A stretch of 64,000 nucleotides of DNA from Streptococcus australis (GTDB taxonomy: Bacteria > Bacillota > Bacilli > Lactobacillales > Streptococcaceae), in NCBI RefSeq assembly GCF_015553625.1, contig NZ_JADNGY010000002.1, positions 108,700 to 172,699 on the forward strand. Reading direction: 5' to 3'. Both the position numbers and the translations under genes were made by a program. The notes below the pieces were generated by a model. The model did no database searches, was not told the origin of the DNA, and saw nothing but the letters and a program-made list of their open reading frames with translations. Positions 8,897-17,192 of the stretch are shown one piece after another. Position 1 is the first letter of the stretch; every line of letters starts with the position of its first letter.

Positions 8897-10114
8897 ATGT
8901 CAGAAAAAAGACGTGACAATAAAGGTCGAATCTTAAAGACTGGAGAGAGCCAACGAAAAGACGGAAGATACTTATACAAATATATAGATTCATTTGGAGA
9001 ACCGCAATTTGTTTACTCGTGGAAACTTGTGGCTACAGACCGAGTACCAGCAGGAAAGCGTGATTGTATCTCACTTAGAGAGAAAATCGCAGAGTTACAG
9101 AAAGACATTCATGATGGTATTGATGTTGTAGGAAAGAAAATGACACTCTGCCAGCTTTACGCAAAACAGAACGCTCAAAGACCAAAGGTTAGAAAAAACA
9201 CTGAAACTGGACGCAAATATCTTATGGATATTTTGAAGAAAGACAAGTTAGGTGTAAGAAGTATTGACAGTATTAAGCCATCAGACGCTAAAGAATGGGC
9301 TATTAGAATGAGTGAAAATGGTTATGCTTATCAAACCATCAATAACTACAAACGTTCTTTAAAGGCTTCATTCTATATTGCTATACAAGATGATTGTGTT
9401 CGGAAGAATCCATTTGACTTTCAACTGAAAGCAGTTCTTGATGATGATACTGTCCCTAAGACCGTACTAACAGAAGAACAGGAAGAAAAACTGTTAGCCT
9501 TTGCAAAAGCTGATAAAACCTACAGCAAAAATTATGATGAAATTCTGATACTCTTAAAAACAGGTCTTCGTATTTCAGAGTTTGGTGGTTTGACACTTCC
9601 AGATTTAGATTTTGAGAATCGTCTTGTCAATATAGACCATCAGCTATTGAGAGATACTGAAATTGGGTACTACATTGAAACACCAAAGACCAAAAGTGGC
9701 GAACGTCAAGTTCCTATGGTTGAAGAAGCCTATCAAGCATTTAAGCGAGTGTTAGCGAATCGAAAGAATGATAAGCGTGTTGAGATTGATGGATATAGTG
9801 ATTTCCTCTTTCTTAATAGAAAGAACTATCCAAAAGTGGCAAGTGATTACAACGGCATGATGAAAGGTCTTGTTAAGAAATACAATAAGTATAACGAGGA
9901 TAAATTGCCACACATCACTCCACATAGTTTGCGACATACATTCTGTACCAACTATGCAAATGCAGGAATGAATCCAAAGGCATTACAGTACATTATGGGA
10001 CATGCTAATATAGCCATGACGCTGAACTATTACGCACATGCAACATTCGATTCTGCAATGGCAGAAATGAAACGCTTGAATAAAGAGAAGCAACAGGAGC
10101 GTCTTGTTGCTTAG
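8897..10114 (+). CDS. int: Tn916 tyrosine integrase
   Basis: The 405-residue tyrosine recombinase excises and integrates the element. The N-terminal arm-binding domain covers about residues 1-75 and the core-binding domain about 80-180. The catalytic domain shows the conserved Arg in GLRISE, His and Arg in HSLRHTF, His in GHANI and the nucleophile Tyr in LNYYAH. Length is that of the family and all catalytic residues are present. A GGAAAGGAG ribosome site precedes ATG 8897. Confidence 0.97.
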   Translation: MSEKRRDNKGRILKTGESQRKDGRYLYKYIDSFGEPQFVYSWKLVATDRVPAGKRDCISLREKIAELQKDIHDGIDVVGKKMTLCQLYAKQNAQRPKVRKNTETGRKYLMDILKKDKLGVRSIDSIKPSDAKEWAIRMSENGYAYQTINNYKRSLKASFYIAIQDDCVRKNPFDFQLKAVLDDDTVPKTVLTEEQEEKLLAFAKADKTYSKNYDEILILLKTGLRISEFGGLTLPDLDFENRLVNIDHQLLRDTEIGYYIETPKTKSGERQVPMVEEAYQAFKRVLANRKNDKRVEIDGYSDFLFLNRKNYPKVASDYNGMMKGLVKKYNKYNEDKLPHITPHSLRHTFCTNYANAGMNPKALQYIMGHANIAMTLNYYAHATFDSAMAEMKRLNKEKQQERLVA

Positions 10115-10404
10115 TAGTACAAATGAATTTACTACTTATTTACCACTTCTGACAGCTAAGACATGAGGAAATATGCAAAGAAACGTGAAGTATCTTCCTA
10201 CAGTAAAAATACTCGAAAGCACATAGAATAAGGCTTTACGAGCATTTAAGAAAATATAAAAAGATAATTAGAAATTTATACTTTGTTTAAAGATAAAAAA
10301 AATCTCCCTGCAAAGCAGAGAGAGTGTAAACGTAGACAAGTGCTCATTTATAAAAATCTATTAACTTCAATAAAGATAAATAACTTTATTGGTTAGGGTT
10401 ATTC
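10115..10404. other. right end of the element and junction with the chromosome
   Basis: Non-coding. After the int stop come about 175 bp of AT-rich sequence that should hold the right-arm Int binding sites. The element end is placed near 10275-10300, in a T-rich then A-rich patch of the kind Tn916 targets. A short hairpin (CTCCCTGC/GCAGAGAG, 10304-10321) and a second (AATAAAG/CTTTATT near 10370-10391) follow on the chromosomal side. Without the unoccupied site the last base cannot be fixed. Confidence 0.5.
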
Positions 10405-10563
10405 AGTCATCTACTGAAACTTTCCGCCGTGAGAAAAGTGCTAGAAACAATATTGTTTCTAGCACTCGGAATTATTGAGACCTCAGGCTCAATAATTAGT
10501 CATGGAACTTCATAGAAGTTCGCTGACGTCCGTTCTCGCCTAAGGAAAGTTTCTAAGATGACT
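10405..10563. repeat. 159-bp structured interspersed repeat, copy A
   Basis: Both ends carry an imperfect inverted repeat of about 20 bp (AGTCATCT...GAAACTTTCC). Inside are three hairpins. A perfect 14-bp palindrome built on GTGCTAGAAACAAT lies at 10438-10465. A 10-bp stem AATTATTGAG/CTCAATAATT lies at 10470-10497. GAACTTC/GAAGTTC lies at 10505-10521. A second, longer, inverted copy is at 16764-17085. It has no coding capacity and looks like a MITE-type or REP-like intergenic element. Confidence 0.75.
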
Positions 10564-10654
10564 TTGTCTTCAATCTTATTCTTCTAAACACATAGAAAAT
10601 TCGTTTAGTTCTTGTCCCATTTAATCTTGTTTAGACAAATGAAGGTTAGGAATA

Positions 10655-11854
10655 TTATTCCATCTTTGTCCCCTTATTTAAAATATTGCCCATTTTTCCT
10701 AGTCCCATCAGTAAGAGAGGGAAAGTGATAAGTGTTATAAGTCCTAGCCCAAGAAAAACAGCTACAAATCCACAAGTATCGATAAACCAACCAGTCAGTG
10801 GGAAGATAACGATCATGGATAGACTAAACATCATCGAATTGATACTAAGCATGGTTGCTCGAACACTAGATGGTAAATAGCCTTGTAAATCATTGTAGTA
10901 AATGGGTTGATAAACCGCGTATAGGGCATTGGTTAGAAGATAAACACTCAGATAGGCCAATGGAGTATTCAACCCTACCAAAAACAAGGCCAGACCTGTC
11001 AGTGCAACTAAAATTGGAAAGACTTGATTGCTATTCCATTTTTTACCGATTTGACTAGCCAGATAAACCGCTAGAAGATTTAAGAGACTACCAACAAGCA
11101 TGATGAGCGATACTTGCCAACTGGCTAGGTCACTGATTTTCTGTTGGTAGTAAAAATAAAACATACACATGATGGTTCCTACCAGCTGAAAGGTGAACAT
11201 CCAGTAAAACAAGACTGGTTTCTCCTGCCATTCTTGTTTCACTACCACCAATATCCGTTTTAAGGTTAAGTGATTTCTTTCACCACTCTTGCTCTCTGGC
11301 TCTTTCATTAGAAAAATCAAGAGAATGGATAGCGATGAAAGGCCAATAGCAATCAAGTAAGTCCAAGCCAATGCTCCGTGAATAAAGAAGCCTGCCACCA
11401 CTGTCCCTAAAGTTCGGGTGACTTCAGCCACACCAGACAAGAAGCTAGAAATCTGAAGATAATGGTCCTTTTGACCCGCTTCTACAGCTGAATCATATAA
11501 GAAAGCCGTACTGGTCCCCGAATCAAAATTGTAGGACCAAGCACTGACCATCATGGCAAGCGCATAGATCCAAAAATTCCCTTGACCAAACAAAATCAAG
11601 ATAGAAGACACAATACTAGCCAAGCGAGCCAAATAGAGATTGGTCTTGTAGCTAAACCGATCGGCCAACATACCAGATGGGATCTCACACAAGAGACTTG
11701 TCCCATGGAAGATACTTTCTAATAGACCGATTTGAAGTAAGGAAAGACCATTCTGAATGAAAAATAAAATCCAAAAACTAGTGATTCCAAAATAAGATGT
11801 GAATTCCAGTCCTGCTAGGAGTGGAATATTGCCTTTGTAAGTTCTTTTAAACAT
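10655..11854 (-). CDS. MFS family transporter
   Basis: The 399-residue membrane protein has about twelve predicted hydrophobic helices. The loop between helices 2 and 3 (GMLADRFSYK) is the classical major facilitator signature. The pattern resembles drug or small-molecule efflux proteins of Gram-positives, but the substrate cannot be read. It stands alone: asnS upstream on the same strand has its own terminator, and the transposon end lies downstream. No truncation is seen. Confidence 0.8.
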   Translation of the reverse strand: MFKRTYKGNIPLLAGLEFTSYFGITSFWILFFIQNGLSLLQIGLLESIFHGTSLLCEIPSGMLADRFSYKTNLYLARLASIVSSILILFGQGNFWIYALAMMVSAWSYNFDSGTSTAFLYDSAVEAGQKDHYLQISSFLSGVAEVTRTLGTVVAGFFIHGALAWTYLIAIGLSSLSILLIFLMKEPESKSGERNHLTLKRILVVVKQEWQEKPVLFYWMFTFQLVGTIMCMFYFYYQQKISDLASWQVSLIMLVGSLLNLLAVYLASQIGKKWNSNQVFPILVALTGLALFLVGLNTPLAYLSVYLLTNALYAVYQPIYYNDLQGYLPSSVRATMLSINSMMFSLSMIVIFPLTGWFIDTCGFVAVFLGLGLITLITFPLLLMGLGKMGNILNKGTKME

Positions 11855-11943
11855 TGTTTTCTCTCTTTCAATATGTAGGATGATTGTTTCTAAAAGACTT
11901 ACCTAGATTTGCCTACATTTCCTCCACCTCTTTCATTTAAAGT

Positions 11944-11965
11944 AAAAACGCCAACTGGCGTTTTT
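11944..11965 (-). terminator. asnS terminator
   Basis: A perfect 10-bp stem AAAAACGCCA/TGGCGTTTTT surrounds a 2-base loop, starting 8 bp after the asnS stop on the minus strand. Its A/T-rich stem ends act as the U-tract in either direction. Confidence 0.85.
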
Positions 11966-11972
11966 AGAGTTA

Positions 11973-13316
11973 TTAAGGCTTGATACGGTGCAACATACGT
12001 GGGAATGGAATAGCTTCACGGATATGTTTTGTTCCAGCTGCGAAGGTTACCATACGCTCGATACCAATACCAAATCCACCGTGTGGTACGGTACCGTATT
12101 TACGTAGGTCAAGGTAGAATTCGTATTCTGTACGATCCATACCAAGTGATTCCATCTTAGCGACAAGAGCATCGTAGTCTTCCTCACGCATTGAACCACC
12201 GATGATTTCTCCGTAACCTTCTGGTGCAAGCAAATCTGCACAAAGCACGCGATCTGGATTACCAGGAACTGGTTTCATGTAGAAGGCCTTGATAGCTGCT
12301 GGGTAGTTGATTACGAAGGTTGGCACACCAAAGTGGTTTGAAATCCAAGTTTCGTGTGGAGAACCAAAGTCATCACCATGCTCAAGATGCTCGTAGTCAG
12401 CATCTTCATCATTTTCATGCTCTTGCAAGAGATCAATGGCTTCATCGTAAGTAATACGTTTGAACGGCTCAGCAATATAGCGTTTCAAGAGCTCTGTATC
12501 ACGTTCCAAAGTTTCCAAGGCTTGAGGAGCACGATCCAGAACACCTTGAAGCAACGCTTTAACATAAGCTTCTTGCAAGTCAAGTGACTCGTCGTGTGTC
12601 AAGTATGAATACTCCGCATCCATCATCCAGAACTCTGTCAAGTGACGGCGAGTCTTAGATTTCTCTGCACGGAATACTGGACCAAAGTCAAAGACGCGAC
12701 CAAGGGCCATAGCTCCAGCTTCAAGGTAAAGCTGACCAGATTGGCTCAAGTATGCTGGTGTACCAAAGTAGTCTGTTTCGAAAAGTTCTGTAGAATCTTC
12801 AGCTGCATTTCCTGAAAGGATTGGGCTATCAAATTTCATGAAGCCGTTCTTGTCAAAGAACTCATAAGTTGCATAGATAATAGCGTTACGGATTTGCATA
12901 ACAGCGACTTGTTTGCGTGAACGCAACCACAAGTGACGGTTATCCATCAAGAAGTCTGTCCCGTGCTCTTTTGGAGTGATTGGGTAATCTTGAGATTCAC
13001 CGATGACTTCAATGTCTGTAATATCGAGCTCATAACCAAATTTAGAACGCTCGTCTTCTTTGACAATCCCAGTCACAAAGACAGACGTTTCCTGGCTCAA
13101 GCGTTTGATGGTATCAAATTTTTCAAGCCCCACTTCTTCACCAAATTTTTCGATAAAGTTTGGTTTGAAAGCTACACCTTGGAAGAAGGCAGTCCCGTCA
13201 CGCAATTGCAAGAAGGCAATTTTCCCTTTTCCTGATTTATTCGCCACCCAAGCACCGATAGTCACTTCTTGACCGACATAGTCTTTTACTTCGATGATGG
13301 TAATCCGTTTTGTCAT
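11973..13316 (-). CDS. asnS: asparaginyl-tRNA synthetase
   Basis: This cytoplasmic class II synthetase charges tRNA-Asn with asparagine. The 447-residue protein starts at MTKRITI; an in-frame upstream ATG (13337) would add seven unlike residues and was not chosen. An N-terminal OB-fold covers residues about 15-100 ([20 protein letters not shown]). Motif 2 reads [19 protein letters not shown] and motif 3 [10 protein letters not shown]. The length is that of streptococcal AsnRS. It is a housekeeping gene and supports the chromosomal assignment of this block. Confidence 0.97.
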   Translation of the reverse strand: MTKRITIIEVKDYVGQEVTIGAWVANKSGKGKIAFLQLRDGTAFFQGVAFKPNFIEKFGEEVGLEKFDTIKRLSQETSVFVTGIVKEDERSKFGYELDITDIEVIGESQDYPITPKEHGTDFLMDNRHLWLRSRKQVAVMQIRNAIIYATYEFFDKNGFMKFDSPILSGNAAEDSTELFETDYFGTPAYLSQSGQLYLEAGAMALGRVFDFGPVFRAEKSKTRRHLTEFWMMDAEYSYLTHDESLDLQEAYVKALLQGVLDRAPQALETLERDTELLKRYIAEPFKRITYDEAIDLLQEHENDEDADYEHLEHGDDFGSPHETWISNHFGVPTFVINYPAAIKAFYMKPVPGNPDRVLCADLLAPEGYGEIIGGSMREEDYDALVAKMESLGMDRTEYEFYLDLRKYGTVPHGGFGIGIERMVTFAAGTKHIREAIPFPRMLHRIKP

Positions 13317-13557
13317 AATACATCTTCCTTTTCTCATTGTACTTGTCCGAAGACATGGTCACCTTTCATTTTACCACAAATAAGAGCCGATAGCTATCTC
13401 TCACAATCTAAAAATCCGGCTTTTTTAACGAAAACAGACTTTTTTTAAAAAAAGTAAATTAACTTTCTCAAATTCTTGAACCGATTTAAATATTTCATCC
13501 TATATTTTGATTATTCAAAGGAAAATCCTGTTATTTTAACCTTTCTAGCAGACATTT

Positions 13558-13587
13558 TTGACAAGCAAAAAGCTTGCAAGTTATACT
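13558..13587 (+). promoter_or_regulatory. promoter of the secreted repeat protein gene
   Basis: TTGACA (13558-13563) and TATACT (13582-13587) are 18 bp apart and lie 25 bp before the start codon. The spacer holds the inverted repeat AAGCAAAAAGCTT. Confidence 0.75.
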
Positions 13588-13611
13588 ATCAGTATGTATA
13601 AGGAGGAAAAT

Positions 13612-14664
13612 ATGAAAAAGAAACTTCAACTCACTACGGGATTGTGTGCAGCTGTTTTAGCCCTCAGTCTCGCAACAACCACTTTTGCGGATGAGCAGAC
13701 AGCACCTGTCACTGCTCCTATCTCTGAACGACAAGATACGGTTGCTCCTGTCTCAGTAGATACAGATGGTTCAGCTGCTGCCGTTTCCGACCAAGCACTA
13801 GCGCCACTTCCTAGCGAAGAAACAACTAGCTCAACAGTTGAGGAAGCAACTCCAGCTCCTGCTGAGACTCCAGTGGATCCACGAATCTCTGAAATCCGTG
13901 TGATCCATCGTCGTCGGACTCTTAAACCAGACTATTATCCAGTCGCTACTTCAACAGATGTCGTCTACAAAACAGTTGAAGCCCATGCTTTTACTGAATA
14001 TGACGTCTCTGGGAATGGTCCAGCAACAGTTACAGACGAAAACGGAAAAACATGGTACCGAGTGAGATATTCTGATCTTGGCATCAAAGATGGTTTCCAT
14101 TACAATAGCGCTCCTGAAAAAGGGACTACTACAGCACCAGTCATTGAAGTCATTCATCTCTATGACGATATTGATTTGAATCCAGATGTTATTAAACGAG
14201 CTCGTTATGTAGATGAAAATGGACAAGAAATTGCGCCTGCACAAGAAAACAGCGTTGAGCGTAGCCTTGATCTGGCTTATGAAGCTGGTCTTCCAACAGC
14301 ACCCGCTCAGATCCAAGCTAATGGAAAAACATATGTCTACCAATCTGCTAACAAAGAAGAATTAACCTCCCACAAACTTCATGTTTCTAACTTGGTGACT
14401 GTGACCTATTTCTATAAAGAAATCACTACACCTGTTGTTGAAAAACCTGTGACTCCTTCTGTTCCAGAAAAACCTAGTCAAAAACTTCGTCTTCCAAAAG
14501 GAAATAAGGGAGTGAAAACACGTGTACCGGTTAGCAAGAAGACTCAATCAAAACCTTCTAGTCCAGAAGTGAAAAAGTTCCGCCTTCCAAAAGGGAACAA
14601 TGGGGTTAAGACCCGTGTAGCTGTGAAAAAAGGAAGCACAATTCTTTCTGTTGATTACTTATAA
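13612..14664 (+). CDS. secreted MucBP-like repeat protein with duplicated LPKGN motif
   Basis: The 350-residue exported protein starts at ATG 13612 after AGGAGG. The longer in-frame start at 13558 would put 18 residues before the signal peptide. The signal peptide spans residues 1-27 (cleavage near TFADEQ). A Pro/Thr/Ser/Ala-rich stretch follows to about residue 95. Two beta-rich segments come next, with VIHRRRT and VIEVIHLYDD, the second resembling MucBP repeats (YVDENGQEIAP). A basic C-terminus repeats LRLPKGNKGVKTRV as FRLPKGNNGVKTRV. No LPXTG motif, anchor helix or positive tail of a sortase substrate is present. It may be released, or retained by charge. Confidence 0.7.
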   Translation: MKKKLQLTTGLCAAVLALSLATTTFADEQTAPVTAPISERQDTVAPVSVDTDGSAAAVSDQALAPLPSEETTSSTVEEATPAPAETPVDPRISEIRVIHRRRTLKPDYYPVATSTDVVYKTVEAHAFTEYDVSGNGPATVTDENGKTWYRVRYSDLGIKDGFHYNSAPEKGTTTAPVIEVIHLYDDIDLNPDVIKRARYVDENGQEIAPAQENSVERSLDLAYEAGLPTAPAQIQANGKTYVYQSANKEELTSHKLHVSNLVTVTYFYKEITTPVVEKPVTPSVPEKPSQKLRLPKGNKGVKTRVPVSKKTQSKPSSPEVKKFRLPKGNNGVKTRVAVKKGSTILSVDYL

Positions 14665-14677
14665 TTCTATAGAAAAA

Positions 14678-14706
14678 AACCTTGGTCAACTCAACCAAGG
14701 TTCTTT
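14678..14706 (+). terminator. terminator between convergent genes
   Basis: A 9-bp stem AACCTTGGT/ACCAAGGTT is flanked by A-rich and T-rich sequence. It can serve both the secreted protein gene (plus strand) and the aminotransferase gene (minus strand). Confidence 0.85.
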
Positions 14707-14710
14707 TCTT

Positions 14711-15889
14711 TTAATTTTCCATAAATTGATGCAAGCGACGAACAGCTTCCTTTAGAGTCTCCAGGTCAGTAGCATAGCTAAGACGGACATTTTCTGGAGC
14801 TCCAAATCCAGCACCTGTAATAAGGGCAACCCCTACTTCTTCCAGAATAGCAGTTGCAAACTCTGTCACATCTGAATAGCCCTTCATCTCCATGGCTTTT
14901 GTGACATTAGGGAAGAGATAGAAGGCTCCCTGGGGCTTGATCACATCAAAGCCAGGAACTTCACACAGGAGAGGATATATAGTATTCAAGCGCTCCTCAA
15001 AGGCTTGACGCATGACTTCTACAGAGTCTTGCGGACCAGTTAGAGCTTCGATTGTTGCGTACTGTGAAACAGCTGTCAGGTTCGAAGTTGTCTGACCAGT
15101 CAATTTACTCATGGCTGCGATAATCTCTGGGTCACCAACCGCATAGCCAACCCGCCAACCAGTCATGGCATAGGCTTTAGAAACTCCATTAATCACAATC
15201 GTTTGTTTGCGGATAGCTTCGGATAAGCTTGAGATTGGAACGAACTCATTCCCGTTATAAACCAGGCGACCATAGATATCATCTGCAAGGATAAGAATAT
15301 CATGCTCTACAGCCCAATTTCCAATCGCTAAGAGTTCTTCTTTGCTATAAATCATTCCAGTCGGATTAGATGGTGAGTTCAAAACCAAGACCTTAGTCTT
15401 TTCTGTTCTAGCCTCTTCTAATTGCTCCACTGTGACTTTAAAGTTATTGGCTTGAGTTCCTTTCACATAAACAGGAACACCTTCTGCCATCAGAACTTGG
15501 TCCCCGTAACTAACCCAGTAGGGGGTCGGAATGAGCACTTCATCGCCAGGATCGACCACAGCCATAAAGAAGGTATAAAGTGAGAACTTAGCACCTGTCG
15601 CGAAGGTAACTTGGTTGGGTGATACTGAATATCCATAGTAGCGTTCGAAATAGGTATTGACTGCAGCCTTTAATGCAGGCAAACCGGAAGCAACCGTATA
15701 AAAGGAAGCACGCCCATCTCGAATGGCTTCAACTGCAACATCTTGAATGTTCTCTGGAGTGTGAAAGTCAGGCTGGCCCAAAGTTAGAAAGAGGACATCT
15801 TTCCCTTCTGCCTTTAGTTTTTTCGCTTTGGCGTCACTTGCCAGGGTGACACTTTCTTCCATCTTTAATACACGATCAGAAATTTTCAT
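14711..15889 (-). CDS. class I/II aminotransferase, probable aspartate aminotransferase
   Basis: The 392-residue PLP enzyme has the fold type I aminotransferase pattern. The PLP lysine is in SKAYAMTGWRVGY near residue 234, with an NPTG motif (SPSNPTGMIYS) and the ring-binding Asp in LADDIYG. Sequence style (LTLGQPDFHTPENI) is that of Gram-positive aspartate/aromatic aminotransferases, so aspartate to oxaloacetate is the likeliest reaction. In many streptococci an aspartate aminotransferase gene lies next to asnS, as here. Exact substrate range is not shown by the sequence. Confidence 0.88.
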   Translation of the reverse strand: MKISDRVLKMEESVTLASDAKAKKLKAEGKDVLFLTLGQPDFHTPENIQDVAVEAIRDGRASFYTVASGLPALKAAVNTYFERYYGYSVSPNQVTFATGAKFSLYTFFMAVVDPGDEVLIPTPYWVSYGDQVLMAEGVPVYVKGTQANNFKVTVEQLEEARTEKTKVLVLNSPSNPTGMIYSKEELLAIGNWAVEHDILILADDIYGRLVYNGNEFVPISSLSEAIRKQTIVINGVSKAYAMTGWRVGYAVGDPEIIAAMSKLTGQTTSNLTAVSQYATIEALTGPQDSVEVMRQAFEERLNTIYPLLCEVPGFDVIKPQGAFYLFPNVTKAMEMKGYSDVTEFATAILEEVGVALITGAGFGAPENVRLSYATDLETLKEAVRRLHQFMEN

Positions 15890-16136
15890 ACCTTACCTAC
15901 TTTCTATCTGGGACCCCTATCGGACCTATCCTACTTAGACTTAGATTCTACCAGAAACTGGCTACAATACCTATATTATACACCATACATCTGACTTGGA
16001 GCAAGATTTTACTAAGGCTTGCAAAGAAACTTTACTACTTCTTACTATTCGACGGGAAAATTATTTGAGGTTAAAGTTAACAGACCGATTTCTTCTGTTC
16101 ATAATTCCCTTACCTTGTCACCCACCTGTAATCTAT

Positions 16137-16166
16137 TTGATATTAAGGCTTAATAGCGTCTAATAC
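16137..16166 (+). promoter_or_regulatory. possible promoter of the MarR-family gene
   Basis: TTGATA (16137-16142) and TAATAC (16161-16166) are separated by 18 bp and lie 22 bp before ATG 16189. The match is moderate. The rest of the 299-bp gap between the divergent genes shows no other feature I can support. Confidence 0.4.
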
Positions 16167-16188
16167 TATTTATTGCTAAAATGATACT

Positions 16189-16635
16189 ATGAAGAATTTA
16201 GAGAAACTATTTGAAGAAGCCCAAACAGAATTAAAAACCATGATTGTCTTTCACAAGGCAGAACGGACTTTTCGTGCAGCAGAGTCCCATGTCTTTAAGG
16301 ATCATCAGTTGACCCCTACTCAGTTTTCCGTTTTGGAAACCTTGTACAGTAAGGGGGATCTCCGTATCCAAAACCTGATTGACAGTATTTTAGCGACCTC
16401 TGGAAATATGACCGTCGTAATTCGAAATATGGTGCGTGATGGATGGATCAAGCGGGAAACCGATCCAGACGACCGTCGTGCCTGTATTGTTTCTTTGACA
16501 GAAAAGGGCCGAAAAAAAATTATCGAAGTTCTTCCTGATCATATCCGAAATGTTCAAAAAGTCATGAGTGTCTTTAGCGAAGAAGAGCACAAACAACTGC
16601 AAACTCTTCTGAAGAAGTTAAAGGGCTCCCACTAA
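16189..16635 (+). CDS. MarR-family transcriptional regulator
   Basis: The 148-residue protein has a winged helix-turn-helix in the middle: DNA-reading region LRIQNLIDSILATSGNMTVV, and the wing with the DPDDRRACIVSLTEKG signature. Terminal helices for dimerisation flank it. It probably represses nearby or distant genes in response to a ligand; which genes is not visible. It is divergent from the aminotransferase gene. No strong ribosome site precedes the ATG, so a short leader or leaderless start is possible. Confidence 0.85.
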   Translation: MKNLEKLFEEAQTELKTMIVFHKAERTFRAAESHVFKDHQLTPTQFSVLETLYSKGDLRIQNLIDSILATSGNMTVVIRNMVRDGWIKRETDPDDRRACIVSLTEKGRKKIIEVLPDHIRNVQKVMSVFSEEEHKQLQTLLKKLKGSH

Positions 16636-16652
16636 ATTCTATCCATTCCTTC

Positions 16653-16705
16653 AGCTGTGTTCATCGCCAACTTCCTTTAGTAGCGAGCTAGGAACACAGC
16701 TTTTT
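16653..16705 (+). terminator. terminator of the MarR-family gene
   Basis: AGCTGTGTTC (16653-16662) pairs with GAACACAGCT (16692-16701) and a run of T follows. The loop is long (29 bases), with a possible internal stem. Confidence 0.7.
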
Positions 16706-16721
16706 GATTCTCAAAAACAAA

Positions 16722-16749
16722 ATGTACTAGTCACTGTTGACTAGTACAT
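16722..16749. repeat. perfect 12-bp palindromic hairpin
   Basis: ATGTACTAGTCA and TGACTAGTACAT surround CTGT. No T-tract follows. It shares the TACTAGTCA core with the yaaA terminator on the other side of repeat copy B. Confidence 0.7.
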
Positions 16750-16763
16750 GAGATTAGAGGTAA

Positions 16764-17085
16764 GGTCCTCTTAAAAACTTTCCTTAGGTGAGTTCGGACG
16801 CCAGCGAACTTCTTCAAAGTTCCATGACTAAATCAAGATACTAAGGGCGTCTGCGGATAAAGTCAAAATAGGAAGTTTGACGCAGAATCTTTAGATTCTA
16901 GGAAGACTTATCTTTTTGACACAATCCGCAGCCCGTGTTCAATTTGTATTGAGCCTCTTCGCTCTTTAATTTCTTGGCTCAGGCTAAAACAGTTCCCCAA
17001 ACTGTTTTACTCTCAATAATTCCGGGTGCCTGAAACATAATTGTTTCAGGCACTTTTCTCACGGCGGAAAGTTTTAGCTATGACT
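16764..17085. repeat. structured interspersed repeat, copy B (inverted, with insertions)
   Basis: This is the same family as 10405-10563 but in the opposite orientation and about 320 bp long. The shared ends are AAACTTTCC (16775-16783) with GGAAAGTTT (17066-17074), the GAACTT hairpin (16808-16824) and the GTGCCTGAAACA hairpin (17026-17053). Relative to copy A it carries two extra blocks: 16851-16931, bounded by CTGCGGAT and ATCCGCAG, and a block around the AAACAGTT/AACTGTTT hairpin near 16988-17007. It has no gene. It lies between convergent marR-type and yaaA genes. Confidence 0.7.
16851..16931. repeat. 81-bp nested insertion inside repeat copy B
   Basis: CTGCGGAT...GTCAAAA on the left is matched by TTTTGAC...ATCCGCAG on the right, so this block has its own imperfect terminal inverted repeats of about 18 bp. 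A small hairpin (AGAATC/GATTCT) lies inside. It is absent from copy A at the corresponding place. Confidence 0.6.
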
Positions 17086-17158
17086 AAACAACTTAAATAA
17101 GTTCGTTTATTTAAATCAGATAGCTATTTTATGTAAAAAATAGTTTGAACACATTTTT

Positions 17159-17186
17159 AGGTACTAGCCAACAATGACTAGTACCT
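17159..17186 (-). terminator. yaaA terminator
   Basis: AGGTACTAGCCA and TGACTAGTACCT pair with one mismatch around a 4-base loop. T-rich sequence follows on the minus strand, just past the yaaA stop. Confidence 0.75.
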
Positions 17187-17192
17187 TCTATT

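Larger units (their letters stand above)
1..10290. mobile_element. Tn916-like: Tn916-family conjugative element (right-hand part)
   Basis: Gene order orf15-orf14-orf13-tet(M) leader-tet(M)-orf6-orf9-orf7-orf8-xis-int is that of Tn916, and every protein is recognisable as its Tn916 counterpart. The left part (mobilisation and the rest of the conjugation genes) lies before base 1. The right end is placed near 10290, in an AT-rich stretch about 175 bp after int, from memory of the family; the exact terminus was not proven. Chromosomal genes begin at 10655. No disrupted gene was seen in the element, so mobility appears plausible, but the unseen half decides that. Confidence 0.9.

Noticed and set aside
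13951..14343. 130-codon minus-strand frame inside the secreted repeat protein gene
   Set aside because: It is fully inside a gene with signal peptide, promoter and ribosome site. The translation is Cys/Phe/Ile-rich shadow sequence.
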